Below, one piece after another: positions 31,637-43,500 of a DNA stretch of 64,000 nt (position 1 is the stretch's first letter; every line of letters begins with the position of its first letter). Origin of the DNA: Paragorgia papillata (lineage: Eukaryota > Cnidaria > Anthozoa > Scleralcyonacea > Coralliidae); contig JAWNZC010000114.1 of NCBI GenBank assembly GCA_035771165.1, forward strand, positions 485,001 to 549,000, written 5' to 3'. The notes beneath the pieces were generated by a model. It was not told the origin of the DNA, made no database searches, and was given only the letters and a program-made list of their open reading frames with translations. Made by a program: the position numbers and the translations under genes.

Positions 31637-31774
31637 GTTAGTGGTTGCTCTATTCTACGAGTTCTCCAGTTTTTCCCGCCTCCGCAAAATTAACTTGAGC
31701 TAGCTTACTCGATGTTAGCTAGTGTCCCCGATTAGTATAGATCTTTACACTGATCGGCTAGAAAATCAGGCTGA

Positions 31775-31780
31775 AATAAA
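31775..31780 (+). promoter_or_regulatory. Candidate polyadenylation signal
   Basis: An AATAAA hexamer about 1.3 kb after the cadherin stop, the first one I noticed downstream. A MITE and a minisatellite lie between, so the link to the gene is weak. Confidence 0.2.
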
Positions 31781-32089
31781 GTCAATGATAGTGGTGTCTT
31801 CCCTAATTATAAAATTCGCCTCTTAGTGCTACAGTGCTTGGGATTGCTTCGAGGGAGAAGCATGAAAAAAACAACAACCCAAACACAATGAAGGTGTCCT
31901 TTCAAACGATTCCAAGACTATATTACTCAGAGATTTATCTTGTCACATGTTTTATACCAGCTTTTATAATGGCACATTATAAGCAGCGTAGAAGTGCGCA
32001 CATACACGATACTGTATTACAAAAACGTTTTTGACTTAAACTTATGACGCCTATCTCTTAACGAAACACGATTATGGATATATAGATTT

Positions 32090-33010
32090 TGGACGAGGGC
32101 GACTACAAGGGTAAGGACAGGGACAAGAATATGGATGGCAGAGACGGTGATAAAAACAACTGCGACACTGCTATTGTCAGGGGCAAGTTTAAGGACATGA
32201 AAATATACAGGGAATATAATACTGTACCGCATAAGACAACAAGGACACGGTCAGATAGGGACAGGTATGAGGACAAGAATAGGAGAAGGAAAAGAATATC
32301 TGCAGGGACGACGACAAGAATAATAAATAAGGACACCGCTAGGTTGACAAAAATAAGGACAAGGTCAGTGGTAGTGATATACCTATAAAAATAGGGTCGA
32401 CAACAGCAGAAAAAAGCTAGGACAATGAAAAGAGTGTGTGCAGGGACGAGGACAAGAATAAGAACACAGCCAGTGATAGAGAGAAGCCGTTGAAGGACAA
32501 GAACAGCGACAAGAACAAGCTAGGACACGGTCAGTGATATTGATAGATATAAGGACAAGAAGAACGACAAGGAAAAGCTAGGACAAGGAAAGGAATATGT
32601 GAAGGGACGAAGACAAGAATATCGACACCGTCAATGATACAAACAACTTTTTAGGACAGAGACGGCGTTTAAAACAACGACAAGACGTGGTCAGTGATAG
32701 TGATAGTGATATAGGTATGAGAATTGGGACAACAGCAGGAAAAAGCTACGACAAGGAAAACAATGTGTGGAGGGACGAGGATAAGGACGCAGTCAGTGAC
32801 AGAGAAGGCGTTAAAAGAACAGCGACAAGAACAAGGATACGGTCAGTGATGGGGACAGGTATAAGGACAGAGGAGGTGATGAAGACAAGCACAAGCCACA
32901 GCCAGAAATAGGGACAGGAATAAGGACGAGGTCACAAGCGGAAACTGGACAAGGACACGACTACCAGGATCGGAAACAGGTATGAAAAGTGAAACATGTA
33001 CGGGCAGGGA
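32090..33010. repeat. Degenerate aggaca-rich minisatellite
   Basis: Purine-rich sequence in which gacaagaa, aaggac and gtcagtgat recur at irregular spacing of roughly 50-110 bp. ORFs through it look like repeat artefacts. Confidence 0.7.
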
Positions 33011-33627
33011 ACACGAACATGAAAACTGAATCAGAATTGAGGAGCAAATCTCAGATATTCTGAATTGTATGGCGATGGTGACAGCAAGAGTTTTAGTCAA
33101 GTGAAAGATGTTTGGACATTTTAAGGCCATTAACTCGAGAACAATGGTGTTTACTTCTAAGAAACCAAGAAAAACAACTTTAAGTTGCATTTTCTCAAAA
33201 TGCCAAAACTGACGATGGTAGCAATGATATCTCATTAAGAATTTAATGAATTTTTCTATTTTTTTCCGTGGTTATTCTATAGTTGGTATGCTATACAATG
33301 AACTAGAATAACTAAATATTTGTGCATTTGTCAAATATATTCTTCAAATTTGGTCAGTTTTTAATTGAATATAGTAAATATTTCATAACTTTTGAACCAT
33401 TAAATCGTCTTAATCTTTAGTTCATTGTATAGAACCACCATAAACGAGTATGTCCACAAAGTTTCATACAGATAGCTAAAATACTCAAGTACTTATGACT
33501 GCTGGAAGTTAAGTTCCCAGTGGGGGTTTTCCGGCTATTTCTTCACCTCAACATGCATATAATAGTTATGTAATTTATATTTGGTTCTTAGTTAAAAAGT
33601 TGAAATTTTGAGGATCATACCACCTTA

Positions 33628-33835
33628 ACTCATTCGTGCCCGAGGGCTTCCCCAGAGGTGAATAACATCGTCTGTCGTAGTAAAATATCAAACAGCAACA
33701 GAGCTGTATATACCAATACAGTTTTATAACTATTCGCGAGGAAAGGTTATTAATTAGTATGTGCGAGGTTTAGTTTAACTCACTCCTGTCCGAGGTCTTC
33801 TCGAGAGATGAATAACATCGTCTGTCAATGAACAA
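33628..33835. repeat. Two fragments of the ttcctgtccgagg MITE
   Basis: 33628-33680 and 33778-33830 each carry aactca, cccgagg or tccgagg, and gaataacatcgtctgtc. The second belongs to the duplicated block that starts near 33715. Confidence 0.6.
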
Positions 33836-35005
33836 TCGTCCCACAATATGACCAAGGTATTAAAAGATCAACAAGAAGGCTATATGAACAAAGGACAGCT
33901 TCGAATGGAATTATTCATTCACCATACGTGTAAGGTACGCATTTCGTTTTCTGCACGGCCTTGACACCATTATTAGAATGGCCGCCATTAACGAATTGAT
34001 TATAGTTCTTTTACGTTTTAGTTTAACGTGAGAAGAAGCATCTCGCGAAGCTTCCCTTTGGCTGCCGTTAATCGTAAAGAAATTTATTATTCATAAACTC
34101 CCACAATAAGTTGTCATGCCAGCTAACTGTAATAGACTGACACTTAGACAGGTATTTTTGTGACAAAACCTTGTGCTGTCGTTGACTCGTTTCAACGTAA
34201 ACTGATAGGAACGTTTGCGAAGGATAGCAAAGAAAAGGGAAGAGCCAATGGTGCTGGGCAATATAAAAACAACATCATAACAAAACAAATAAACAGACGC
34301 TTGGTAGACGACCAGACGTTTGTAGAAAATAATTATTCATGAATTCTAATTAAAAAGTGTCCCACAATATTCGGACGAAAATAATTAGTCATAAGCAACC
34401 TCTCAGTCAAGATGATACACAACGTTTGGCTATCGCCATCGCACATGCACGCTTACGCCTGCCAGACTAAGACCTTTAGTTTGGCGAGCGAAGGTGGTGT
34501 ATGTGATGGGAAGAGAGTCTTCTCTGCTGAGAAGAGAGTCTTTTCTCCCTCTAGAGGGAGAGAACATAAGAGGAAAAAGAGAAGTGAATAGTGACAGTGT
34601 CTGACTTAGAGGGGAAAAAATAATTTTTGTTTACTCTCTTCCACCCTCCTTCTCCTCCCTCACAACTTCCATCTTCAGGTGGAAGTTGTTTTGCTTGCTT
34701 ATTCATACAGGGCGTTGCCCCGTATACGATTGGGTCCACACCTTCGTCAGCGCCCTTGACAACTCAGCCAACGGGCTGATAGTTCAAAACGACCGTTTAA
34801 TCGCGATACTGCTTCCGTCTATGAATAATTAAACAAAAAAATAAGGAAAAACCTCAATAAAACGTTAAAACGATTACACAACAAGTACGGACAAGAACAA
34901 TATAATTTTAGTAAATATGATTGCTGTATTTGCACGGAAAATACTTTAGAACCTTATTTTAGCTTCTAAACCATGAGCACGGTCAGGAGAGCTGGTGACC
35001 AAGCA
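33715..35005 (+). repeat. Left copy of a 1.3-kb direct repeat
   Basis: Highly similar to 60290-61715 from cagttttataactattc to atgagcacgg. Contains several tcccacaatat motifs and a hairpin of acttccatctt/ggaagttgt. ORFs of about 60 residues are shared but shifted by indels, so no gene is supported. Confidence 0.88.
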
Positions 35006-36160
35006 AAGCTATTATTATTCATAAAATAATTATTCATAAACGTCCCACAATAAATAGACATGACAGCTGCCCACATAATAAAACATCAATAATTACGTTT
35101 TGATAAATATAAATCAAAAGTTCTTTATCCTTTCCTGCGAATCTTTAATTTCTTCTCGTGCACCTTTGACTCCCGTTACGATTATAACGATATGCATGTG
35201 CAAGCGCAAGTGCGCGTGGCGTCTAAAATTAGTGTCTCCCAAATTTGGTTGCAATAAATGATTGTTGAATATTGAAAGCTTACCACGTTTAAGCGATTGC
35301 GCGTACGAAGTAGAAAATGTTATAAACTTAAATGTTTAAAGTATTTTGGTTAACTCTCGATCTTAAAAAATCCTTCTTAAAAGCACTTAGTTTATACGGA
35401 CTAAGAAAAGTATTTTATATTTTCGACGCACAAATATATGAACTCATTTAGTGGGAACAATTAAATAATGGAAGAAAGTTTGACGAAAATAACAATTAAC
35501 AAACATTTTTGCGATATAAGAATATCCACATTCTTTCTTGTTACATGTGTTTTTTTGAAGCCGTAAGAACGAGAAAAGTACGATATTTCAGATTCTCAAA
35601 ATGATTTTTTCTCTATTTTTCTCTAGAGAACGAGGGGATGAGAGCGAGGGGACGAGAGCGAGGGGGAGGGGAATGAGCAAAGGGACGGAGGATAGTTTCT
35701 TAACAGTACGGGGGAAGCAGAATAGCTCATTTTAAAGACGGACTACGCATGTATAAAACTAATGTTTACATTTCTATTTATACATAAATATAATAATGCC
35801 TCTTGGAAGATTGGAAGTTTTTTCGCTTCTTTTTCATTATTTGTTTTCGTCTTTTCGAAACAAAATATTTTGGAAGAATCTGTACTCAAGCATGATATTT
35901 TTTCAAAGATGTTTTTTTTTTCAATTTTTAAAAACTTCCCGTTTAGGTAGAAACTTGAAATTTCTACGACAAATACTCAAATAGCACTTTTAAATAGCTT
36001 CAGTTTAATATATATATAGATGAATCTTGTGGGTTAAGTATATCTAAAAAGATAAATCTGAAATGCTACAGTATGAGAAGCTAGTTTGATAATTGTTATT
36101 TAGTAAAAAAAAAAAATTTGAAAAGCAATATTAACCCTTTAAATCTCGCACCATCAGTAT
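35006..36160. other. AT-rich stretch without recognisable gene
   Basis: I see no conserved reading frame or element here, apart from a purine-rich run at 35625-35690 and one more cataaacgtcccacaataa motif at 35035 related to the direct repeat. Confidence 0.5.
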
Positions 36161-36168
36161 TGAATGTC

Positions 36169-36432
36169 TCAGCTTTGGCGCATGCTCAAACTGGTTTTTT
36201 GCGGGCCTAAGCCCAGAGAGGATGATGGGAATTTCATTAAAGTTCCAAGAAGACATAAATGGCGTGTAGGTTTTTTAAACTGTGTGGGAAGTGTTTTTAA
36301 ATCCACAAAATCCTCATCCACCTTTCGCTTTGGTTTCTTTGTAATAGTTGGGGAAGATTCCTTAGATGCTAAGCTGTGACCAGGAAACAATTTTGGTCTT
36401 TTTCCTTCTGAATTTGGTGTTTTATTCAGCAT
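36169..36432 (-). CDS. Possible coding exon with nuclear-localisation-like motif
   Basis: An 87-codon minus-strand ORF, Lys/Ser/Pro-rich, with KKPKRKVDEDF resembling a basic nuclear-localisation signal. Composition looks more protein-like than the repeat ORFs nearby. A second small minus ORF (36490-36422, starting MKRKTALRRHLSD) lies just upstream in another frame and overlaps its start. No splice context or homology seen, so it may be a pseudogene fragment or chance. Confidence 0.25.
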   Translation of the reverse strand: MLNKTPNSEGKRPKLFPGHSLASKESSPTITKKPKRKVDEDFVDLKTLPTQFKKPTRHLCLLGTLMKFPSSSLGLGPQKTSLSMRQS

Positions 36433-36633
36433 TCAAGCCAAGGTAAAATTTGTCACTTAAGTGTCTTCGTAAAGCTGTTTTCCGCTTCATCTTTACCGAA
36501 ACGTTTTGTTTTGCCGTAACGGGAAAGATCCCGTTGGGGAGTTTTTCTTGTAAAGAGTTAAATAGTTTGGCGTTTTCAAGCGAGAGTATTAAAAATACAT
36601 ACAGTGTATAAAGACTTCAGAGTCGGATGCCGC

Positions 36634-36981
36634 CTACACACGTAAAAATCCCACAGTTTGTCAACAGGATGTGTTCGCAACAGGCTTGTAGCAAGGCTGG
36701 GAACAGGTTGTAACAGTGCTGTTCATTCAAGAAGCTGCTACAACCTTGTTAGCATCAACCTGTTAACAACTTGTTTAGTGCAGAGCGGTAACAGGTTGTT
36801 GGAACAACTTGTCATCAGTCTGTTGGAGTCATCAGCCTTGTTACAAGTTGTCAACAACCTGTTACAGATATGTTAACAGACTGGGACAGCCAGTGCGAAC
36901 ACATGACGGTGACAGCCTGTTGAACAGCCTTGTAACAACTTGCTTGCAGGTATGTAACAGCTAGCTTACGTGTTTTTACGT
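36634..36981. mobile_element. MITE rich in caacagg/cctgttg palindromes
   Basis: Inverted ends acacgtaaaaa and tttttacgtgt-like. The interior is dense with ttgtaacag and tgttaaca half-sites. Confidence 0.7.
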
Positions 36982-37392
36982 TTGTAGCCTCCTTCGCAGG
37001 CGTTGCGGGCCTCAATATTTTCATCCGCTACTAATGCCTGCTCAAACGAGCAACACATTCCAATGTCCGAGGGGGGAGGGTGTAATTTTAGCTTTTGCTG
37101 TCCAGAGAGAGGGGGTGTTCACTTGTCTCTGGATGTCCTAAGAGAGGGGGGGGGGACCTATTTGACATTTCCTCTGTGGGTGGGACTGGTAATGGATCTT
37201 TTCTGCAATGACCTATTTGTATTGTATAAAATCTATTAATTTGTGTATTGTTTGATAATTTGGAGCTTGCATTATGCTAGTCAGCATAGTACTGCACACA
37301 CGCACATCGTAGATCAGCAAGCATGCATATTTTGACACCCAAAACTATTTTTCAAGATCGATTTTGCAAGGTTTCCAGTCTCAACAAGAAAA

Positions 37393-37548
37393 ATGGTGGC
37401 TGAAGTTTCATTCGTCGTGGTTATTAGGTTCCAATCCAGGCTGAAGAGTATGCTGATTTTTGACGAGATTTTGTGTGAGCAAAATATGGCAGTTTTCAAC
37501 ACTATCTTGGAAAGTCCAAAACCTAGTGATGAAAAATTGTGCTCAAAG
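37393..37548 (+). CDS. Possible first exon at the left edge of the 697-bp array
   Basis: ATG in good context (aaaaATGG), 52 codons open to CTCAAAG|gtaata, phase 0. The last 13 codons or so (SPKPSDEKLCSK) align with the repeated unit, where the same frame reads PKSGDEKLCSK before the same donor. The rest of a gene was not found. It may be the ancestral single-copy edge of the array. Confidence 0.25.
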
Positions 37549-40500
37549 GTAATATACGGTACCAGTCATGCGCCCCTTGTATTATGCAACTTGTGGTTCT
37601 CAGGTTGCCAGTACAGTATAGTTTTTTCTGCAACATATGTTGCCTGTGTGATTCCTGGGCCTAAGTGGTTAATAATTATAGTGTTCGACAAGATTGGGTG
37701 GGGTGTGTGGCTATTGGTTACCTTTGACTCTGCATTTCCTTACTAAAAGTATACATCTCGTTGCATTTTGTCCCAGCAGCCACTGACAGAACATTAAGGC
37801 TATCTCTGTACTACAGGCATGATCTTTTCTTTGCAGCGATGGGAGTAGAGATAGTAGATAGAAGATCTTGGATATTAAGTTGAATTGCTTTCTATAGTAG
37901 AGTTGGGGTTTGCGATTCCTTTACCTATCCTTACTGATCCTTAGTCCTAGCTGTAATCATTGTTCTCTTGAGGGCAATGAAACCTATTCCTACCCACTTC
38001 CTATAAATTACCTGGTACCCCTGTCGCTTATCTCACCTCTACTGTAGAAAGCAATACAACTTCCTACCCAAGGACTTTTCCCTGCTATGTCTATTTCCAC
38101 CTCTGCACTGAGAAAATCACAGCCACAAATACTGGGAACTATAGGGTTCTATTTAGTTGGTGGTTGCTGAGCTCAAATGCAGTATTTCGGTCCAAAATCT
38201 GGTGATGAAAAATTGTGCTCAAAGGTAATATACTAGTCATGGGCCCATTGCATTATGCAAATTGTGCTTTAGGGCCTGGTTGCCAGTATAGTATAGTTTT
38301 TTCTGCAACATACTGTATGTTGCCTGTGGGATTCCTGGGCCTAAGTGGTTAATAATTATAGTGTTCGACAAGAGACTATGAAGTAACCACATTGGGTGGG
38401 GTGTGTGGCTATTGGTTACCTTTGACTCTGCATTTCCGTACTAAAAATATACATCTCGTTGCATTTTCCCCCAGCAGCCACTGACAGAACATTAAGGCTA
38501 TCTCTGTACTGCAGGCATGATCTTTTGTTTGCAGTGATGGGAGTAGAGATAGTAGAGAGAAGATCTTGGATATTAAGTTGAATTGCTTTCTATAGTAGAG
38601 TTGGGGTTTGCGATTCCTTTACCTATCCTTACTGATCCTTAGTCCTAGCTGTAATCATTGTTCTCTTGAGGGCAATGAAACCTATTCCTACCCACTTCCT
38701 ATAAATTACCTGGTACCCCTGTCGCTTATCTCACCTCTACTGTAGAAAGCAATACAACTTCCTACCCAAGGACTTTTCCCTGCTATGTCTATTTCCACCT
38801 CTGCACTGAGAAAATCACAGCCACAAATACTGGGAACTATAGGGTTCTATTTAGTTGGTGGTTGCTGAGCTCAAAGTGCAGTATTTCGGTCCAAAATCTG
38901 GTGATAAAAAATTGTGCTCAAAGGTAATATACTAGTCATGGGCCCATTGCATTATGCAAATTGTGCTTTAGGGCCTGGTTGCCAGTATAGTATAGTTTTT
39001 TCTGCAACATACTGTATGTTGCCTGTGGGATTCCTGGGCCTAAGTGGTTAATAATTATAGTGTTCGACAAGAGACTATGAAGTAACCACATTGGGTGGGG
39101 TGTGTGGCTATTGGTTACCTTTGACTCTGCATTTCCGTACTAAAAATATACATCTCGTTGCATTTTCCCCCAGCAGCCACTGACAGAACATTAAGGCTAT
39201 CTCTGTACTGCAGGCATGATCTTTTCTTTGCAGCGATGGGAGTAGAGATAGTAGAGAGAAGATCTTGGATATTAAGTTGAATTGCTTTCTATAGTAGAGT
39301 TGGGGTTTGCGATTCCTTTACCTATCCTTACTGATCCTTAGTCCTAGCTGTAATCATTGTTCTCTTGAGGGCAATGAAACCATTCCTACCCACTTCCTAT
39401 AAATTACCTGGTACCCCTGTCGCTTATCTCACCTCTACTGTAGAAAGCAATACAACTTCCTACCCAAGGACTTTTCCCTGCTATGTCTATTTCCACCTCT
39501 GCACTGAGAAAATCACAGCCACAAATACTGGGAACTATAGGGTTCTATTTAGTTGGTGGTTGCTGAGCTCAAATGCAGTATTTCGGTCCAAAATCTGGTG
39601 ATGAAAAATTGTGCTCAAAGGTAATATACTAGTCATGGGCCCATTGCATTATGCAAATTGTGCTTTAGGGCCTGGTTGCCAGTATAGTATAGTTTTTTCT
39701 GCAACATACTGTATGTTGCCTGTGGGATTCCTGGGCCTAAGTGGTTAATAATTATAGTGTTCGACAAGAGACTATGAAGTAACCACATTGGGTGGGGTGT
39801 GTGGCTATTGGTTACCTTTGACTCTGCATTTCCGTACTAAAAATATACATCTCGTTGCATTTTCCCCCAGCAGCCACTGACAGAACATTAAGGCTATCTC
39901 TGTACTGCAGGCATGATCTTTTGTTTGCAGTGATGGGAGTAGAGATAGTAGAGAGAAGATCTTGGATATTAAGTTGAATTGCTTTCTATAGTAGAGTTGG
40001 GGTTTGCGATTCCTTTACCTATCCTTACTGATCCTTAGTCCTAGCTGTAATCATTGTTCTCTTGAGGGCAATGAAACCATTCCTACCCACTTCCTATAAA
40101 TTACCTGGTACCCCTGTCGCTTATCTCACCTCTACTGTAGAAAGCAATACAACTTCCTACCCAAGGACTTTTCCCTGCTATGTCTATTTCCACCTCTGCA
40201 CTGAGAAAATCACAGCCACAAATACTGGGAACTATAGGGTTCTATTTAGTTGGTGGTTGCTGAGCTCAAGTGCAGTATTTCGGTCCAAAATCTGGTGATA
40301 AAAAATTGTGCTCAAAGGTAATATACTAGTCATGGGCCCATTGCATTATGCAAATTGTGCTTTAGGGCCTGGTTGCCAGTATAGTATAGTTTTTTCTGCA
40401 ACATACTGTATGTTGCCTGTGGGATTCCTGGGCCTAAGTGGTTATTAATTATAGTGTTCGACAAGAGACTATGAAGTAACCACATTGGGTGGGGTGTGTG

Positions 40501-43500
40501 GCTATTGGTTACCTTTGACTCTGCATTTCCGTACTAAAAATATACATCTCGTTGCATTTTCCCCCAGCAGCCACTGACAGAACATTAAGGCTATCTCTGT
40601 ACTGCAGGCATGATCTTTTCTTTGCAGCGATGGGAGTAGAGATAGTAGAGAGAAGATCTTGGATATTAAGTTGAATTGCTTTCTATAGTAGAGTTGGGGT
40701 TTGCGATTCCTTTACCTATCCTTACTGATCCTTAGTCCTAGCTGTAATCATTGTTCTCTTGAGGGCAATGAAACCATTCCTACCCACTTCCTATAAATTA
40801 CCTGGTACCCCTGTCGCTTATCTCACCTCTACTGTAGAAAGCAATACAACTTCCTACCCAAGGACTTTTCCCTGCTATGTCTATTTCCACCTCTGCACTG
40901 AGAAAATCACAGCCACAAATACTGGGAACTATAGGGTTCTATTTAGTTGGTGGTTGCTGAGCTCAAATGCAGTATTTCGGTCCAAAATCTGGTGATGAAA
41001 AATTGTGCTCAAAGGTAATATACTAGTCATGGGCCCATTGCATTATGCAAATTGTGCTTTAGGGCCTGGTTGCCAGTATAGTATAGTTTTTTCTGCAACA
41101 TACTGTATGTTGCCTGTGGGATTCCTGGGCCTAAGTGGTTAATAATTATAGTGTTCGACAAGAGACTATGAAGTAACCACATTGGGTGGGGTGTGTGGCT
41201 ATTGGTTACCTTTGACTCTGCATTTCCGTACTAAAAATATACATCTCGTTGCATTTTCCCCCAGCAGCCACTGACAGAACATTAAGGCTATCTCTGTACT
41301 GCAGGCATGATCTTTTCTTTGCAGCGATGGGAGTAGAGATAGTAGAGAGAAGATCTTGGATATTAAGTTGAATTGCTTTCTATAGTAGAGTTGGGGTTTG
41401 CGATTCCTTTACCTATCCTTACTGATCCTTAGTCCTAGCTGTAATCATTGTTCTCTTGAGGGCAATGAAACCATTCCTACCCACTTCCTATAAATTACCT
41501 GGTACCCCTGTCGCTTATCTCACCTCTACTGTAGAAAGCAATACAACTTCCTACCCAAGGACTTTTCCCTGCTATGTCTATTTCCACCTCTGCACTGAGA
41601 AAATCACAGCCACAAATACTGGGAACTATAGGGTTCTATTTAGTTGGTGGTTGCTGAGCTCAAGTGCAGTATTTCGGTCCAAAATCTGGTGATAAAAAAT
41701 TGTGCTCAAAGGTAATATACTAGTCATGGGCCCATTGCATTATGCAAATTGTGCTTTAGGGCCTGGTTGCCAGTATAGTATAGTTTTTTCTGCAACATAC
41801 TGTATGTTGCCTGTGGGATTCCTGGGCCTAAGTGGTTAATAATTATAGTGTTCGACAAGAGACTATGAAGTAACCACATTGGGTGGGGTGTGTGGCTATT
41901 GGTTACCTTTGACTCTGCATTTCCGTACTAAAAATATACATCTCGTTGCATTTTCCCCCAGCAGCCACTGACAGAACATTAAGGCTATCTCTGTACTGCA
42001 GGCATGATCTTTTCTTTGCAGCGATGGGAGTAGAGATAGTAGAGAGAAGATCTTGGATATTAAGTTGAATTGCTTTCTATAGTAGAGTTGGGGTTTGCGA
42101 TTCCTTTACCTATCCTTACTGATCCTTAGTCCTAGCTGTAATCATTGTTCTCTTGAGGGCAATGAAACCATTCCTACCCACTTCCTATAAATTACCTGGT
42201 ACCCCTGTCGCTTATCTCACCTCTACTGTAGAAAGCAATACAACTTCCTACCCAAGGACTTTTCCCTGCTATGTCTATTTCCACCTCTGCACTGAGAAAA
42301 TCACAGCCACAAATACTGGGAACTATAGGGTTCTATTTAGTTGGTGGTTGCTGAGCTCAAGTGCAGTATTTCGGTCCAAAATCTGGTGATAAAAAATTGT
42401 GCTCAAAGGTAATATACTAGTCATGGGCCCATTGCATTATGCAAATTGTGCTTTAGGGCCTGGTTGCCAGTATAGTATAGTTTTTTCTGCAACATACTGT
42501 ATGTTGCCTGTGGGATTCCTGGGCCTAAGTGGTTAATAATTATAGTGTTCGACAAGAGACTATGAAGTAACCACATTGGGTGGGGTGTGTGGCTATTGGT
42601 TACCTTTGACTCTGCATTTCCGTACTAAAAATATACATCTCGTTGCATTTTCCCCCAGCAGCCACTGACAGAACATTAAGGCTATCTCTGTACTGCAGGC
42701 ATGATCTTTTCTTTGCAGCGATGGGAGTAGAGATAGTAGAGAGAAGATCTTGGATATTAAGTTGAATTGCTTTCTATAGTAGAGTTGGGGTTTGCGATTC
42801 CTTTACCTATCCTTACTGATCCTTAGTCCTAGCTGTAATCATTGTTCTCTTGAGGGCAATGAAACCATTCCTACCCACTTCCTATAAATTACCTGGTACC
42901 CCTGTCGCTTATCTCACCTCTACTGTAGAAAGCAATACAACTTCCTACCCAAGGACTTTTCCCTGCTATGTCTATTTCCACCTCTGCACTGAGAAAATCA
43001 CAGCCACAAATACTGGGAACTATAGGGTTCTATTTAGTTGGTGGTTGCTGAGCTCAAATGCAGTATTTCGGTCCAAAATCTGGTGATGAAAAATTGTGCT
43101 CAAAGGTAATATACTAGTCATGGGCCCATTGCATTATGCAAATTGTGCTTTAGGGCCTGGTTGCCAGTATAGTATAGTTTTTTTCTGCAACATACTGTAT
43201 GTTGCCTGTGGGATTCCTGGGCCTAAGTGGTTAATAATTATAGTGTTCGACAAGAGACTATGAAGTAACCACATTGGGTGGGGTGTGTGGCTATTGGTTA
43301 CCTTTGACTCTGCATTTCCGTACTAAAAATATACATCTCGTTGCATTTTCCCCCAGCAGCCACTGACAGAACATTAAGGCTATCTCTGTACTGCAGGCAT
43401 GATCTTTTCTTTGCAGCGATGGGAGTAGAGATAGTAGAGAGAAGATCTTGGATATTAAGTTGAATTGCTTTCTATAGTAGAGTTGGGGTTTGTGATTCCT

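Noticed and set aside
31834..32034. 66-codon + strand ORF beginning MLGIASREKHEK
   Set aside because: No domain, no splice context and no recognisable similarity; chance ORF in unique sequence.
32089..33235. ORFs in the aggaca-rich zone
   Set aside because: Degenerate minisatellite with open frames on both strands, no domain, no splice-linked partners.
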